Source of the DNA: Staphylococcus taiwanensis
GTDB taxonomy: Bacteria; Bacillota; Bacilli; Staphylococcales; Staphylococcaceae
Direction of reading: 5' to 3'
Length of the DNA stretch: 64,000 bases
NCBI GenBank assembly: GCA_020544305.1
Contig: CP058667.1
Location: 1,240,001-1,304,000 of the forward strand
Shown here piece after piece: positions 1 to 9,216 of the stretch. The notes beneath the pieces were generated by a model that saw only the letters and a list, made by a program, of their open reading frames with translations, made no database searches and was not told the DNA's origin. Each line of letters starts with the position of its first letter. The stretch's first letter is position 1. The position numbers and the translations under genes were made by a program.

Positions 1-829
1 TTTAGCAGATAAATGGATATTGACACGATTAAATGAAACAATTGAAACTGTAACAAATTTAAGTGAAAAATATGAATTTGGTGAAGTTGGACGTGCACTG
101 TACAACTTTATTTGGGATGAATTCTGTGATTGGTATATTGAAATGAGTAAAATACCAATGAATGGCGAAGATGAAACTCAAAAACAAACTACACGTTCTG
201 TATTAAGTTATACTTTAGATCAAATTATGCGTATGCTACATCCATTTATGCCATTCGTAACAGAAAAAATTTGGCAAAGTCTTCCTCATGAAGGAGAAAC
301 AATTGTTAGAGCATCATGGCCTACAGTTAAAGAAGAATTTATCTTTGAAGATAGTAAACAAACAATGCAGCAACTTGTTGAAATTATTAAATCAGTAAGA
401 CAATCACGTGTTGAAGTAAATACGCCGTTATCTAAAGCTATTCCAATCTTTATTCAAGCAAAAGATGAAGATATTAAAGCAACATTAAATGAAAATGCGG
501 ATTATATTCACAAATTCTGTAATCCAAGTGAATTGACAATAAATACTAACATCGAGATCCCTGAAAAAGCTATGACGACTGTAGTTGTTGCAGGAAAAGT
601 TGTATTACCTTTAGAAGGATTAATCGATATGGACAAAGAAATTGCACGTTTAGAAAAAGAATTAGAGAAATTGCAAAAAGAATTAGACCGTGTTGATAAA
701 AAACTATCTAATGAAAACTTTGTAAATAAGGCACCAGAAAAAGTTATTAATGAAGAAAAAGAAAAGCAACAACGTTATCAAGAAAAATATGATGGTGTCA
801 GAAACAGAATCGAACAATTAAAAGCATAG
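1..829 (+). CDS. valS: Valyl-tRNA synthetase, C-terminal part (cut by window start)
   Basis: The reading frame is open from base 2, so this is the 3' end of a longer gene; about 275 residues are visible against roughly 875 for the family. The visible part starts inside the anticodon-binding domain (ADKWI, then the helical region ending in [15 protein letters not shown], a class Ia ValRS signature) and finishes with the long C-terminal coiled coil, where lysine- and glutamate-rich heptads run over about the last 70 residues ([19 protein letters not shown]). ValRS charges tRNA-Val in the cytosol. folC follows 11 bases downstream, the usual Bacillales arrangement. The catalytic HIGH/KMSKS motifs lie outside the window. 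Confidence 0.96.
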   Translation, partial: LADKWILTRLNETIETVTNLSEKYEFGEVGRALYNFIWDEFCDWYIEMSKIPMNGEDETQKQTTRSVLSYTLDQIMRMLHPFMPFVTEKIWQSLPHEGETIVRASWPTVKEEFIFEDSKQTMQQLVEIIKSVRQSRVEVNTPLSKAIPIFIQAKDEDIKATLNENADYIHKFCNPSELTINTNIEIPEKAMTTVVVAGKVVLPLEGLIDMDKEIARLEKELEKLQKELDRVDKKLSNENFVNKAPEKVINEEKEKQQRYQEKYDGVRNRIEQLKA

Positions 830-840
830 GAGAATCACCG

Positions 841-2103
841 ATGAATTACCTAGAAAGCTTGTATTGGATACATGAAAGAACTAAATTTGGTATCAAGCCT
901 GGCGTTAAGCGTATGGAATGGATGCTAAATCGTTTGAATAATCCTCAATTAAATATTAGAGGCATTCATGTTGGTGGTACAAATGGTAAAGGCTCTACGG
1001 TAGCTTATTTAAGAGCCGCTTTAGTCGAAAATGGATACGAAGTAGGTACCTTTACTTCACCATTTATTGAAACTTTTAATGAAAGAATTAGTTTAAATGG
1101 ACAGCCTATTACAAATGACGAAATAGTGGAATTAGTTGAAAAAGTAAAACCAATTAGTGAAGCGTTAGAACAAGAAACCGAACTTGGTGGAGCTACAGAA
1201 TTTGAAATTATTACTACTATGATGTTTGTATACTTTGGAGAAATTCACCCAGTTGATTTCGTTGTTGTTGAGGCGGGGTTAGGTATCAAAAATGATTCAA
1301 CCAATGTATTCAAGCCTATTATTTCAATCTTGACTAGTATTGGATTAGATCACACTGATATCTTAGGCAATACATATTTAGATATTGCTAAAGATAAAGG
1401 TGCCATTATTAAACCTGATACCCCAGTCATATATGCTGTCAAAAATGAAGAAGCATTAAAGTATATTCGTGATTTTGCAGAAAGTAATGATGCAAAACCA
1501 ATCGAATTAGATCGTGAGATAGTTGTAGTTTCTCAAGATGATGAATTTACTTATCGATATAAAGACTATGAACTTGAAACAATCATTTTAAATATGCTTG
1601 GGGAACATCAAAAAGAAAATGCCTCATTAGCAATCACAGCTTTAATTGAACTCAATGAAGAAAACATTATTGAATTAGATTTTAATAAAATGATAGATGC
1701 TATTGAAAGTGTTACTTGGACTGGGCGTATTGAGCAAGTAAAGGAGCATCCGCTAATTATTATTGATGGAGCACATAATAATGAAAGTGTTGAAGCTTTA
1801 ATAGATACAATCAAAAATTATTATGATAATTCTAAAATGGATATATTATTCTCTGCAATTAAAGGAAAACCTATTGCAGGTATGTTAAATAAATTATCAG
1901 AAATTGCTAATACAATTTACTTTACGGAATTTGACTTCCCAAAAGCCTTAACTAAAGAAGAATTGTCTGAGAATGTAAACGTTGAAAATATAAATTATAT
2001 AGATGATTATGTAAACTTTATTAATAATTATGACGGTAATGGTTTGCTAGTAACAGGTAGTCTTTATTTCATAAGTGAAGTAAAAGCGAATACAGAATTT
2101 TAA
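841..2103 (+). CDS. folC: Folylpolyglutamate synthase / dihydrofolate synthase
   Basis: A 420-aa Mur-ligase-family enzyme that adds glutamates to folates and, in many bacteria, also makes dihydrofolate from dihydropteroate. The P-loop is visible near residue 45 (GGTNGKGSTVAYL), with the family motifs SPFIETFNERI near residue 78 and LDHTDILGNT near residue 178; the C-terminal Mur ligase domain begins around residue 295 (IIDGAHN). The start ATG follows an AGGAGAATCACCG ribosome binding site 11 bases after valS, so the two are probably cotranscribed. A strong terminator follows at 2115-2168. Length is normal and nothing is broken. Confidence 0.96.
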   Translation: MNYLESLYWIHERTKFGIKPGVKRMEWMLNRLNNPQLNIRGIHVGGTNGKGSTVAYLRAALVENGYEVGTFTSPFIETFNERISLNGQPITNDEIVELVEKVKPISEALEQETELGGATEFEIITTMMFVYFGEIHPVDFVVVEAGLGIKNDSTNVFKPIISILTSIGLDHTDILGNTYLDIAKDKGAIIKPDTPVIYAVKNEEALKYIRDFAESNDAKPIELDREIVVVSQDDEFTYRYKDYELETIILNMLGEHQKENASLAITALIELNEENIIELDFNKMIDAIESVTWTGRIEQVKEHPLIIIDGAHNNESVEALIDTIKNYYDNSKMDILFSAIKGKPIAGMLNKLSEIANTIYFTEFDFPKALTKEELSENVNVENINYIDDYVNFINNYDGNGLLVTGSLYFISEVKANTEF

Positions 2104-2114
2104 TACTAAATTTT

Positions 2115-2168
2115 AAAACTCTAGTTGAATTAAGCGCAATTGCACTTAGTTTAATTAGAGTTTTTCCT
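2115..2168 (+). terminator. Rho-independent terminator after valS-folC
   Basis: An 18-bp stem with several G-U pairs: arm AACTCTAGTTGAATTAAG starting at 2117, loop near 2135-2144, arm CTTAGTTTAATTAGAGTT, then a T-rich run. It ends the valS-folC transcript. Confidence 0.9.
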
Positions 2169-2254
2169 TTTGAGTATAATAAATTAAATTTTATAGTAAT
2201 AAAGGATTAGAAAATCATTTTAGGTAATAAAAGAATAAAATGTCAATAAATATA

Positions 2255-2283
2255 ATTTACTTTAGAATTAAATTTGCTATAAT
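2255..2283 (+). promoter_or_regulatory. SigA-type promoter for comC
   Basis: A perfect TATAAT at 2278-2283 preceded by TG with one intervening base (extended -10), with TTTACT at 2256-2261 as a -35 at 16-bp spacing. It lies about 20 bases before the comC start, predicting a very short leader. Confidence 0.65.
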
Positions 2284-2301
2284 ACTTATAGGTGGTGTGA
2301 T

Positions 2302-2991
2302 ATGATTTTATTATCCTATTTGTGTAGCATTATATTTAGTTTTTTATACCAGTTTAACTCCGTCGAAAAGCCAACTTTTAACTATTTCTTATCTAGATCT
2401 AAATGCGATTATTGTTGTCAAAAATTAAAATGGCTAGATTTACTTCCTATAATAAATTTTATATTACTAAAAGGGCGAAGTTCTTGTTGTAAACAGAAGT
2501 TAAAACGTCACTATATTTTTGGAGAAATATTAGCATTTCTAGCTATTCCTATTATTATATTTTATCAATGTGACGTTTATATCCCTCTATTTATCTCTAC
2601 TTATCTAATTTTATTAACAATGGCTATCTACGACATTGAAACCTACACGGTAAATTTAAACCTCTTAATAATTTTTTTTATCATTAATTTATTTCTAGCG
2701 AATACCTATATTTTAAATATAATTATTTTCTCATCGATTCTTCATTTATTCTTCTTCTTGCTTCCAAATCAAATCGGTTATGGAGATATCATACTTTTCA
2801 GCATGCTCTCGATGTTTTATCCGTATTATTTCTTTCTTATTTTCCTCAATATTACGTTCATTCTCGCTACTATTTATATTTTAATTACGAAAATTTGCAT
2901 AAATAAAACGTATTTACCACTAATACCATTTATATTTACAAGTTATATCATCACTAGTTATTGCTACCATCACTTAGTAAATTTTTTTTAG
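2302..2991 (+). CDS. comC: Prepilin leader peptidase ComC (A24 aspartyl protease)
   Basis: A 229-aa polytopic membrane protein that would cleave and methylate ComG-type prepilins for the competence pseudopilus. It shows the family layout: an N-terminal membrane segment, a cytoplasmic loop with paired cysteines ([15 protein letters not shown] and later SSCCKQKL, the zinc-binding site in A24 peptidases), then six or so hydrophobic helices. Candidate catalytic aspartates are in YDIETYTV (about residue 110) and GYGDIILF (about residue 160), the second matching the GxGD signature. The ATG follows GGTGGTG. Its own promoter and an upstream terminator make it a separate unit. With comEA-EC at the right end, it shows that the competence machinery is retained. 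Confidence 0.88.
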   Translation: MILLSYLCSIIFSFLYQFNSVEKPTFNYFLSRSKCDYCCQKLKWLDLLPIINFILLKGRSSCCKQKLKRHYIFGEILAFLAIPIIIFYQCDVYIPLFISTYLILLTMAIYDIETYTVNLNLLIIFFIINLFLANTYILNIIIFSSILHLFFFLLPNQIGYGDIILFSMLSMFYPYYFFLIFLNITFILATIYILITKICINKTYLPLIPFIFTSYIITSYCYHHLVNFF

Positions 2992-3004
2992 AAGGGATGA
3001 TTAT

Positions 3005-3682
3005 TTGAACATCAAAGATATGGCTTCAACTGAATTACCTAGGGAACGATTAATTCATAAAGGAGAAAAGAGTCTATCAAATAGTGAACTATTAGCAATC
3101 TTAATAAATACTGGCAGACAAGGATATTCAAGTATTGATATTGCGAATGATATGATAAATCAATATGCAAGATTAAAAGAATTAAAACAATTATCAATTG
3201 ATGATTTAATAAAAATCAAAGGAATTGGAATTTACAAGGCGGTGACACTTAAGGCAGCATTTGAATTAGGAGAAAGAATGAATGCGAGAGACACTGCAGA
3301 GAAAATTGTTATAAAATCACCAGAAGATGTTGCAGATATGATGATGTCTAAGATGAAAGATTTGACTCAAGAACATTTTGTAGCTTTATTTCTAAATTCT
3401 AAAAATGTAGTCATGAAAGAAGAGGTAATTTATAAAGGAACTTTAAATTCTTCAGTGATACATCCAAGAGAGGTGTTCAATGCAGCTATTAGAGCATCTA
3501 GTAACGCCATTATAGTTGTACATAATCATCCTTCAGGCGATGTTACGCCGTCTGAAGAAGATATTGCAACAACAATTAGATTAAAAGAATGTGGACACAT
3601 ATTAGGTATAAATGTATTAGATCATATCATTATTGGAGATCAAAAATTTACAAGTTTAGTTGAAGAAGGTTACTTTGATTAA
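3005..3682 (+). CDS. radC: RadC family JAB/MPN-domain protein
   Basis: A 225-aa protein starting at TTG (GAAGGGATGA lies 8 bases upstream; no in-frame ATG before residue 6). The N-terminal half carries a helix-hairpin-helix segment ([22 protein letters not shown]), the C-terminal half the JAMM metalloprotease-like motif [14 protein letters not shown] near residue 175. The family was long tied to DNA repair, but genetic evidence for that is poor and its biochemical role is unsettled. It follows comC by 13 bases and may be cotranscribed with it. Confidence 0.93.
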   Translation: MNIKDMASTELPRERLIHKGEKSLSNSELLAILINTGRQGYSSIDIANDMINQYARLKELKQLSIDDLIKIKGIGIYKAVTLKAAFELGERMNARDTAEKIVIKSPEDVADMMMSKMKDLTQEHFVALFLNSKNVVMKEEVIYKGTLNSSVIHPREVFNAAIRASSNAIIVVHNHPSGDVTPSEEDIATTIRLKECGHILGINVLDHIIIGDQKFTSLVEEGYFD

Positions 3683-3759
3683 GAAAATTAAATGTCTTTA
3701 TAGTACGTAGTTATCATTTCTTGTATAATATACTTTAAATTTAACAATAGAGGTGTACC

Positions 3760-4041
3760 ATGACATTATTCTTAATAATAGGCGTTTTAATTCCATTTAT
3801 TTATGTGTTGAGACTAAATATAAAACAACACGCTATTAAATTTAGGGAAACTTTAATAACAATTTGTTTATCAATAAGTGGCATACTTATTTTTTCATTA
3901 ATTGGCGTATTGATAAGCCACCAAAAAGTTAATATAGTCTCATTAATTATTGCGACAATTGTAACTGGTTTTATATGGGGATTATTGCTAGCGGGATTTT
4001 ACAAAATATATAATTACTTAGCGTTTACATTTCGTAAATAA
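3760..4041 (+). CDS. Small membrane protein of unknown function (93 aa)
   Basis: I do not recognise a family. The 93-aa product has three hydrophobic stretches (roughly residues 2-17, 31-50 and 57-78) and ends in basic residues. ATG follows AGAGGTG at good spacing, and a TATAAT sits at 3724-3729, so it probably has its own promoter. It lies between radC and the mre genes and ends in a bidirectional terminator shared with the convergent minus-strand gene. Codon use matches the neighbours. Confidence 0.75.
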   Translation: MTLFLIIGVLIPFIYVLRLNIKQHAIKFRETLITICLSISGILIFSLIGVLISHQKVNIVSLIIATIVTGFIWGLLLAGFYKIYNYLAFTFRK

Positions 4042-4043
4042 AA

Positions 4044-4106
4044 AATATGCTAGTTTAGCCATTCTTTAATGATATTAAAGATACATACTAGCAATTTTTA
4101 TTTTTA
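4044..4106. terminator. Bidirectional terminator between convergent small genes
   Basis: Nested inverted repeats, TGCTAGT (4048-4054) with ACTAGCA (4087-4093) outside and CTTTAA/TTAAAG (4064-4080) inside. They are flanked by an A-run on the left and a T-run on the right, so the structure can end transcription from both sides. Confidence 0.7.
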
Positions 4107-4283
4107 TTGAATAAAGGCTGAAAGTGAATGGAAATTTTCAAGAATCCATAATATGCCTTGATAACCTAAATAAAGTCCTAAAAGTACTAAAGCAGCAGAA
4201 ATAAGAAATCTCAAAATTGCAAAACCGACTCTAAATAGCAATATCACGAGTAATGCAATTAAAATGATACTAATAATACTCAT
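4104..4283 (-). CDS. Small membrane protein, 59 aa, minus strand
   Basis: Reading the minus strand from 4283 gives ATG and 59 codons to a TAA at 4106-4104, with a strong GAGGAGTGTGACC ribosome binding site upstream. The product is one long hydrophobic segment from about residue 3 to 48, broken by arginines near positions 18 and 25, then a short polar tail. It resembles small single- or double-pass membrane proteins, and I cannot name a family. It is the only minus-strand gene in the first 28 kb and converges on the 93-aa gene through a shared terminator. The good Shine-Dalgarno site and clean frame make it likely real. Confidence 0.65.
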   Translation of the reverse strand: MSIISIILIALLVILLFRVGFAILRFLISAALVLLGLYLGYQGILWILENFHSLSAFIQ

Positions 4284-4452
4284 TGGTCACACTCCTCATG
4301 TAACGTACATTAATGTTAATATAATATCATTGTAAATCATTTTAATAGAAATAGGTATCAGACTTTAGTATTTTATTAACTAGTTCTTTCGACTGATGTA
4401 CATCTATGGATACTAATTTATAATTGTCTAGATTGAGATTGGAGGGTGATTA

Positions 4453-4929
4453 ATGCGTTTTATATTTAGTTTAATAAAAAATATATTTGCAGTAGTAGCT
4501 ATTATATTTGTGATATATTTTGCTTTAAAATATGCGCCATTCCTTAGAGAACAAGAATGGAATCCTATTAATCATTCTCCCAGTAACGTTCAAACTAGTG
4601 GTGTACCAGCTGAAATGAATAATTCACAAGAAGTACCTAAAAATGGGAAGCATTATGTATTAAAAGATAATGATATTTTACAAAATATACCAGCTAGTCA
4701 AACCTATAACGTTTTTAAATTTCTAGATAAAAATGAATTTATGGCTGTGACAGGTATTGGAAGAATGGGATACAATGATAAATATATCGCTGGACAACGT
4801 GATGATGAATTTATTGTATATAAGTTTGGCAGTGACCATATTAAAGTATATAGAACTGAAATTGAAATGGAGCAAGATTTAAACGCACTCGGACAACATA
4901 TTGAATTAAAACCGCAAGGGTCTTATTAA
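4453..4929 (+). CDS. Membrane-anchored extracytoplasmic protein, DUF4930-like (158 aa)
   Basis: The 158-aa product has a basic N-terminus, one hydrophobic segment (about residues 8-27, an uncleaved signal anchor), then a polar Asn/Ser-rich linker and a compact C-terminal domain of about 95 residues. That domain has several short beta-like segments (for example FKFLDKNEFMAVTGIGRMGY and KVYRTEIEMEQDL). It would face outwards. I recall a staphylococcal family of unknown function (DUF4930) of this size and layout, but the match is from memory. ATG follows GGAGGGTGATTA. It lies upstream of mreCD, where a cell-envelope role would fit, though nothing in the sequence proves it. Confidence 0.75.
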   Translation: MRFIFSLIKNIFAVVAIIFVIYFALKYAPFLREQEWNPINHSPSNVQTSGVPAEMNNSQEVPKNGKHYVLKDNDILQNIPASQTYNVFKFLDKNEFMAVTGIGRMGYNDKYIAGQRDDEFIVYKFGSDHIKVYRTEIEMEQDLNALGQHIELKPQGSY

Positions 4930-5018
4930 ATTTATTTAAAAAGTTAATGTATTTGAAATGAAATATTTTTTGCGTTAAGGTTTTAATAGAGATAATATTT
5001 CAAAGGTTGGTGTGATGA

Positions 5019-5147
5019 ATGTCTGAACAATCTAAAGAAAAACAAGCTAATGAACAAGCTAAAGCTCAAAATCTATTTGCAAAATGGAGAAAAGACCAAA
5101 CGCTTTATAGCGAAGATGAAAAAAAAGAAAATAAGAATGAAAAGTAA
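5019..5147 (+). CDS. Very small charged protein (42 aa)
   Basis: ATG at 5019, 42 codons, stop at 5145-5147, with AAAGGTTGGTG upstream as ribosome binding site. The product is almost entirely Lys, Glu, Gln, Asn and Ala apart from the central segment NLFAKWRKDQTLYSED, which could form a short amphipathic helix. No family recognised. It ends before a proper terminator and codon use is ordinary for the region, so I take it as a real small gene. Confidence 0.6.
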   Translation: MSEQSKEKQANEQAKAQNLFAKWRKDQTLYSEDEKKENKNEK

Positions 5148-5173
5148 TTAAAATTAAATAGTATAATGTGAAT

Positions 5174-5238
5174 GAGATTAGATAGATAGACCCATCGTTT
5201 TGCAGTATAAACGAGTCTAGAAGTCTAATCTTTTTTTA
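5174..5238 (+). terminator. Terminator before mreC
   Basis: Nested stem: AGATTAGA outside with TCTAATCT, CGTTT/AAACG inside around an 8-base loop, then seven T at 5231-5237. It separates the small-protein cluster from mreCD. Confidence 0.75.
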
Positions 5239-5348
5239 TAATTTAATATTTGACGACATGTTGATTGAAGTTAGTGCTTTATTTAAAACATATAGTAATA
5301 TAAAATAGAAAAGGACGATTTAAATTAAGATTTATAGAGGTGTTCTGA

Positions 5349-6185
5349 GTGCATAATTTTTTTAAAAATAACAAATTGATTGTTGTTTTTTGTGCAATTA
5401 TTGTCTTTATTGCACTGATTGGTTTGTCTATACGCTCACAAACTCAATCACCTCCTGAACAATATGTAGGGGATTCAGTTTCTTTAGGGCAAAGAGTAGT
5501 AAGTTATCCCGTTAATTTTGTGACTGGAGCGATAAATCATCTTTTTAGCTCAAATAAAACAACAGACAGCAAAGAGATCGAAAAATTGAAAGCTAAAAAC
5601 GAGAAACTTGAAGCGGAAAATAAAGACCTAAAAAAAGAACTGGATATGACTGATATTTCTAAATATGATCCTATCTCAGGTGCGGTTATTGCACGAAATC
5701 CAGACCAATGGATGAATACAGTTATCATTGACAAGGGTGAAAAAGCAGGAGTCAAAAGAAATATGGCCGTCATGACTGCAGAAGGATTGATAGGTCGAGT
5801 TACTAAAGTAAATCAATTTTCTGCGCAGGTTGATTTACTATCTACCAATACGCGAACAGGTAAATTATCTGTCAATATTCAGCAAAATTCTAAAAACGTA
5901 TTTGGTCTTATCGATCATTATGATAAGAAAAATGAAGAATTAATAATTAGCAATATCAATAATAAAGACAAGATTGCTAAAGGGGATAAAGTTGTAACGA
6001 GTGGGTTAGCTGATCAATTACCAAGTGATTTATACATAGGTAAGGTAACTAAGGTTGAAAATGATGAATATGGTTTAGCTAAAGAAGTGAGAGTCAAAAC
6101 AGAAGCTAATCTATCTGATGTATCACATGTTTATGTTGCTAAAAAAGATCCAAAAAATGGTACTGATGAAAGTGGGGACAATTAA
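5349..6185 (+). CDS. mreC: Rod shape-determining protein MreC
   Basis: 278 aa, starting at GTG behind GAGGTGTTCTGA. The layout is typical: a short cytoplasmic N-terminus, one membrane anchor at about residues 9-28, a coiled coil at about 77-105 (KEIEKLKAKNEKLEAENKDL), then the extracytoplasmic beta-barrel domains with conserved segments ARNPDQW and VIIDKGEKAGVKRNMAV. MreC scaffolds peptidoglycan synthases of the elongation machinery; cocci keep it although they lack MreB. Its stop overlaps the mreD start (TAATG). Confidence 0.94.
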   Translation: MHNFFKNNKLIVVFCAIIVFIALIGLSIRSQTQSPPEQYVGDSVSLGQRVVSYPVNFVTGAINHLFSSNKTTDSKEIEKLKAKNEKLEAENKDLKKELDMTDISKYDPISGAVIARNPDQWMNTVIIDKGEKAGVKRNMAVMTAEGLIGRVTKVNQFSAQVDLLSTNTRTGKLSVNIQQNSKNVFGLIDHYDKKNEELIISNINNKDKIAKGDKVVTSGLADQLPSDLYIGKVTKVENDEYGLAKEVRVKTEANLSDVSHVYVAKKDPKNGTDESGDN

Positions 6186-6709
6186 TGAGAGCATTAACTT
6201 ATTTAATTATAGGTGTTGTATTGTTCTACATTGATAGTATCATTGGATTAGTTATTCCTATGAATATAGCTAAGTATGAAATCATATTTGTCCCACATTT
6301 AACGCTAATGTATATTCTACTTTTAACTATTTATCGCGGTGTTAGTGTTGGTTTAATATTGGCTGTCTTACTTGGCGTAGTCACTGACATTTATTTAGGT
6401 AGTATTTATGGTTTATACATGTTTGGTTATATTGTATTAGTTCTTCTCTTTGATAATTTTTTGAAGATATTTTACCGCGATTTTACGATGATGTTCTTAT
6501 TTAATATTTGTGCAGTGATCGTATTTGAAATATATATAGCAATTATTTATGCCGTCATTGGATTCACAAATATTGATTTATTAAGTTTTATATTGTTACG
6601 TTTAATTCCAACTACGATATTAAATATTATTTTATTAATTATCTTATTCCCAATTTTTATTAAATTTGCTAGAAAAACACAAAACAAGATTGACACTAAG
6701 ATACAGTAA
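6185..6709 (+). CDS. mreD: Rod shape-determining protein MreD
   Basis: A 174-aa integral membrane protein with five to six hydrophobic segments, translationally coupled to mreC through a one-base stop/start overlap. It has the family segment LTLMYILLLTIYRGVSVGLI and a short basic tail. MreD partners MreC in cell-wall elongation or septal synthesis. The gene ends about 120 bases before the rplU ribosome binding site, with an RNA leader in between. Confidence 0.92.
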   Translation: MRALTYLIIGVVLFYIDSIIGLVIPMNIAKYEIIFVPHLTLMYILLLTIYRGVSVGLILAVLLGVVTDIYLGSIYGLYMFGYIVLVLLFDNFLKIFYRDFTMMFLFNICAVIVFEIYIAIIYAVIGFTNIDLLSFILLRLIPTTILNIILLIILFPIFIKFARKTQNKIDTKIQ

Positions 6710-6713
6710 TGAT

Positions 6714-6823
6714 AAGATGCAATAGTTGAGTAGTTTTATAGCTACATACAACCGCTCAAATATAGGTTTAAGAACATAATTAATGTCACCTATATATGGC
6801 GTGACTTAAAATATAGGAGGTGC
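6714..6823 (+). ncRNA. L21 leader (ribosomal protein autoregulatory 5' UTR)
   Basis: The roughly 110 bases before rplU contain short complementary blocks (GAGTAGTTTTATAGCTAC, then GCTC; AGGTTTAAGA; GTCACC with the distant GGCGTGAC at 6798-6805). The ribosome binding site AGGAGGTG closes the region. Firmicutes with rplU-prp-rpmA carry a conserved L21 leader here that is bound by ribosomal protein L21. Assignment rests mainly on position and the GTCACC/GGCGTGAC pairing. Confidence 0.55.
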
Positions 6824-6828
6824 AAAGT

Positions 6829-7137
6829 ATGTTTGCTATTATCGAAACAGGCGGTAAACAAATTAAAGTAGAAGAAGGTCAAGAAATCTTCGTTGAAAAA
6901 TTAGATGTTAATGAAGGAGATTCATTTACATTTGATAAAGTTTTATTTGTAGGTGGCGATTCAGTTAAAGTTGGAGCTCCAACAGTTGAAGGTGCTACTG
7001 TAACTGCTACAGTTAAAAAACAAGGACGCGGTAAAAAAATTACTGTATTCACTTATAGACGTCGTAAAGACTCAAAACGCAAAAAAGGTCATCGTCAACC
7101 ATATACTAAATTAACTATTGATAAAATCAACGCTTAA
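6829..7137 (+). CDS. rplU: 50S ribosomal protein L21
   Basis: 102 aa from the ATG at 6829. A GTG nine bases earlier is in frame, but it lies inside the AGGAGGTG ribosome binding site and is rejected as a start. It contains [17 protein letters not shown] at the N-terminus and [18 protein letters not shown] near the C-terminus, the rRNA-binding L21 signature. Binds 23S rRNA in the large subunit. First gene of the rplU-prp-rpmA operon. Confidence 0.98.
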   Translation: MFAIIETGGKQIKVEEGQEIFVEKLDVNEGDSFTFDKVLFVGGDSVKVGAPTVEGATVTATVKKQGRGKKITVFTYRRRKDSKRKKGHRQPYTKLTIDKINA

Positions 7138-7142
7138 TTCTT

Positions 7143-7463
7143 ATGATTACAGTTGATATCACCATTAATGATAGTGGAAAAGTCACAGATGTTATCATGA
7201 ATGGTCATGCAGACCATGGCGAATATGGTTACGATATTGTTTGTGCTGGAGCTTCAGCAGTACTCTTTGGTAGTGTTAATGCTATCTTAGGCTTAACCAG
7301 CGAGAAGCCAGACATTGATTACGATGATGACGGTGGTCATTTTCATATAAGAAGTGTAGACACAAATAATGAACAAGCTCAATTGATTCTTCAAGCAATG
7401 TTAGTTTCTTTACAAACAATTGAAGATGAGTATAATGAAAATATCAGATTAAATTACAAGTGA
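7143..7463 (+). CDS. prp: Ribosomal-processing cysteine protease Prp
   Basis: 106-aa YsxB family protein lying between L21 and L27, its usual place. The catalytic pair is visible: His in [11 protein letters not shown] (about residue 22) and Cys in IVCAGASA (about residue 34). In staphylococci this enzyme removes an N-terminal extension from L27 before it enters the ribosome, and the L27 encoded next door carries that extension. The start lies 5 bases after rplU with no strong ribosome binding site, suggesting coupling. Confidence 0.95.
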   Translation: MITVDITINDSGKVTDVIMNGHADHGEYGYDIVCAGASAVLFGSVNAILGLTSEKPDIDYDDDGGHFHIRSVDTNNEQAQLILQAMLVSLQTIEDEYNENIRLNYK

Positions 7464-7474
7464 GGTGTATCCCG

Positions 7475-7759
7475 ATGTTAAAATTAAACTTACAATTCTT
7501 CTCATCTAAAAAAGGGGTAAGTTCTACTAAAAACGGTCGTGACTCTGAATCTAAACGTTTAGGTGCTAAACGTGCTGACGGTCAATACGTTTCTGGCGGT
7601 TCAATTTTATACCGTCAACGTGGTACTAAAATTTATCCTGGTGAAAATGTAGGTCGTGGTGGCGATGATACATTATTCGCAAAAATCGATGGCGTTGTTC
7701 GTTTCGAACGTAAAGGTCGCGACAAAAAACAAGTTTCTGTATATGCAGTAGCTGAATAA
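7475..7759 (+). CDS. rpmA: 50S ribosomal protein L27 with cleavable N-terminal extension
   Basis: 94 aa from the ATG at 7475, which follows GTGAGGTGTATCCCG; an in-frame start 15 bases earlier overlaps prp and is less likely. The first nine residues MLKLNLQFF match the extension that Prp removes in Firmicutes, leaving a mature protein beginning SSKKGVSS near the peptidyl transferase centre. The L27 body ([21 protein letters not shown]) is intact. A strong terminator follows. Confidence 0.97.
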   Translation: MLKLNLQFFSSKKGVSSTKNGRDSESKRLGAKRADGQYVSGGSILYRQRGTKIYPGENVGRGGDDTLFAKIDGVVRFERKGRDKKQVSVYAVAE

Positions 7760-7772
7760 TTTTGTCTAAATT

Positions 7773-7808
7773 AACACCAGAAGTGAATGCTTCTGGTGTT
7801 TTATTTTG
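7773..7808 (+). terminator. Terminator of rplU-prp-rpmA
   Basis: Near-perfect 11-bp hairpin AACACCAGAAG / CTTCTGGTGTT with a short loop, followed by TTATTTTG. Confidence 0.92.
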
Positions 7809-7909
7809 TTTATAGAAATTTATAAACTTAGATGCTAAATTTTTAATAGTCTAATATATAATGATATAATATTGTCATTAATGAATGAAACGTAAAAGAG
7901 GTGAGATAC

Positions 7910-9205
7910 ATGTTTGTCGATCAAGTTAAAATATCTCTTAAAGCTGGTGATGGAGGTAATGGTATCACAGCATATCGTAGAGAGAAATATGTTCCATTTG
8001 GTGGCCCTGCTGGAGGCGATGGGGGTAAAGGTGCTTCTGTCATATTTGAGGTTGATGAAGGTTTAAGAACGTTACTTGACTTTAGATACCAAAGCCATTT
8101 TAAAGCCAAAAAGGGTGAAAATGGACAAAGTAGTAATATGCATGGCAAAAATGCTGAAGATTTAGTATTAAAGGTACCGCCTGGTACTATTATTAAAAGT
8201 GTTGATTCGGAAGAAGTATTAGCTGACTTAGTAGAGGACGGACAACGTGCCGTTGTAGCTCGCGGTGGTAGAGGTGGTAGAGGTAACTCTCGCTTTGCAA
8301 CACCACGAAATCCAGCTCCTGATTTTAGCGAAAATGGTGAACCAGGAGAAGAATTAGAAGTTACTTTAGAACTTAAATTATTAGCTGATGTAGGGTTAGT
8401 AGGTTTTCCTAGCGTTGGGAAATCGACTTTACTATCAATCGTATCAAAAGCAAAGCCTAAAATTGGTGCTTATCACTTCACAACGATTAAACCAAATTTA
8501 GGTGTTGTGTCGACACAAGATAATAGAAGTTTTGTAATGGCTGATTTACCTGGTTTAATTGAAGGTGCCTCTGATGGTGTAGGTCTTGGTCATCAATTTT
8601 TAAGACATGTAGAACGTACAAAAGTCATTGTACATTTAATAGATATGAGTGGTTCTGAGGGTAGAGATCCTTACAATGATTATCAAATTATAAACAAAGA
8701 ATTAGTCAATTATAAACAACGTTTAGAAGACAGACCACAGATTGTTGTTGCTAATAAAATGGATATTCCTGAAGCACAAGATAACTTAGAATTATTTAAA
8801 GAAGAAATTGATGACGAAAACGTCATTATCGTTCCAGTTTCAACAATTACTAGAGATAATATTGACCAATTATTATATAAAATTGCTGATAAATTAGAAG
8901 AAGTTAAAGATATTGACTTTAGTGTTGAAGAAGATGAAGAAGCAGGTGTTAACCGTGTACTTTATAAACATACGCCTTCACAAGATAAATTTACGATATC
9001 TCGTGATGATGACGGTGCTTATGTAGTAAGCGGAAATGCAATTGAAAGAATGTTCAAGATGACTGATTTCAATAGTGATCCAGCAGTAAGACGATTTGCT
9101 CGTCAAATGCGTTCAATGGGTATCGACGATGCACTTAGAGCACGTGGATGTAGTAATGGTGATATTGTAAGAATCTTGGGTGGAGAATTCGAATTTGTAG
9201 AATAG
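7910..9205 (+). CDS. obgE: Obg family GTPase
   Basis: 431 aa from the ATG at 7910 (the GTG at 7901 is part of the AGAGGTGAG ribosome binding site). Three parts are visible: the glycine-rich Obg fold ([27 protein letters not shown]), the G domain with [12 protein letters not shown] near residue 165, DLPGLIEGA and NKMD motifs, and a C-terminal OCT domain of about 70 residues ending in LGGEFEF. Obg is a large-subunit assembly and stress-linked GTPase that binds ppGpp in related bacteria. Tightly followed by the ACT-domain gene. Confidence 0.97.
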   Translation: MFVDQVKISLKAGDGGNGITAYRREKYVPFGGPAGGDGGKGASVIFEVDEGLRTLLDFRYQSHFKAKKGENGQSSNMHGKNAEDLVLKVPPGTIIKSVDSEEVLADLVEDGQRAVVARGGRGGRGNSRFATPRNPAPDFSENGEPGEELEVTLELKLLADVGLVGFPSVGKSTLLSIVSKAKPKIGAYHFTTIKPNLGVVSTQDNRSFVMADLPGLIEGASDGVGLGHQFLRHVERTKVIVHLIDMSGSEGRDPYNDYQIINKELVNYKQRLEDRPQIVVANKMDIPEAQDNLELFKEEIDDENVIIVPVSTITRDNIDQLLYKIADKLEEVKDIDFSVEEDEEAGVNRVLYKHTPSQDKFTISRDDDGAYVVSGNAIERMFKMTDFNSDPAVRRFARQMRSMGIDDALRARGCSNGDIVRILGGEFEFVE

Positions 9206-9216
9206 GAGTGCTATAA

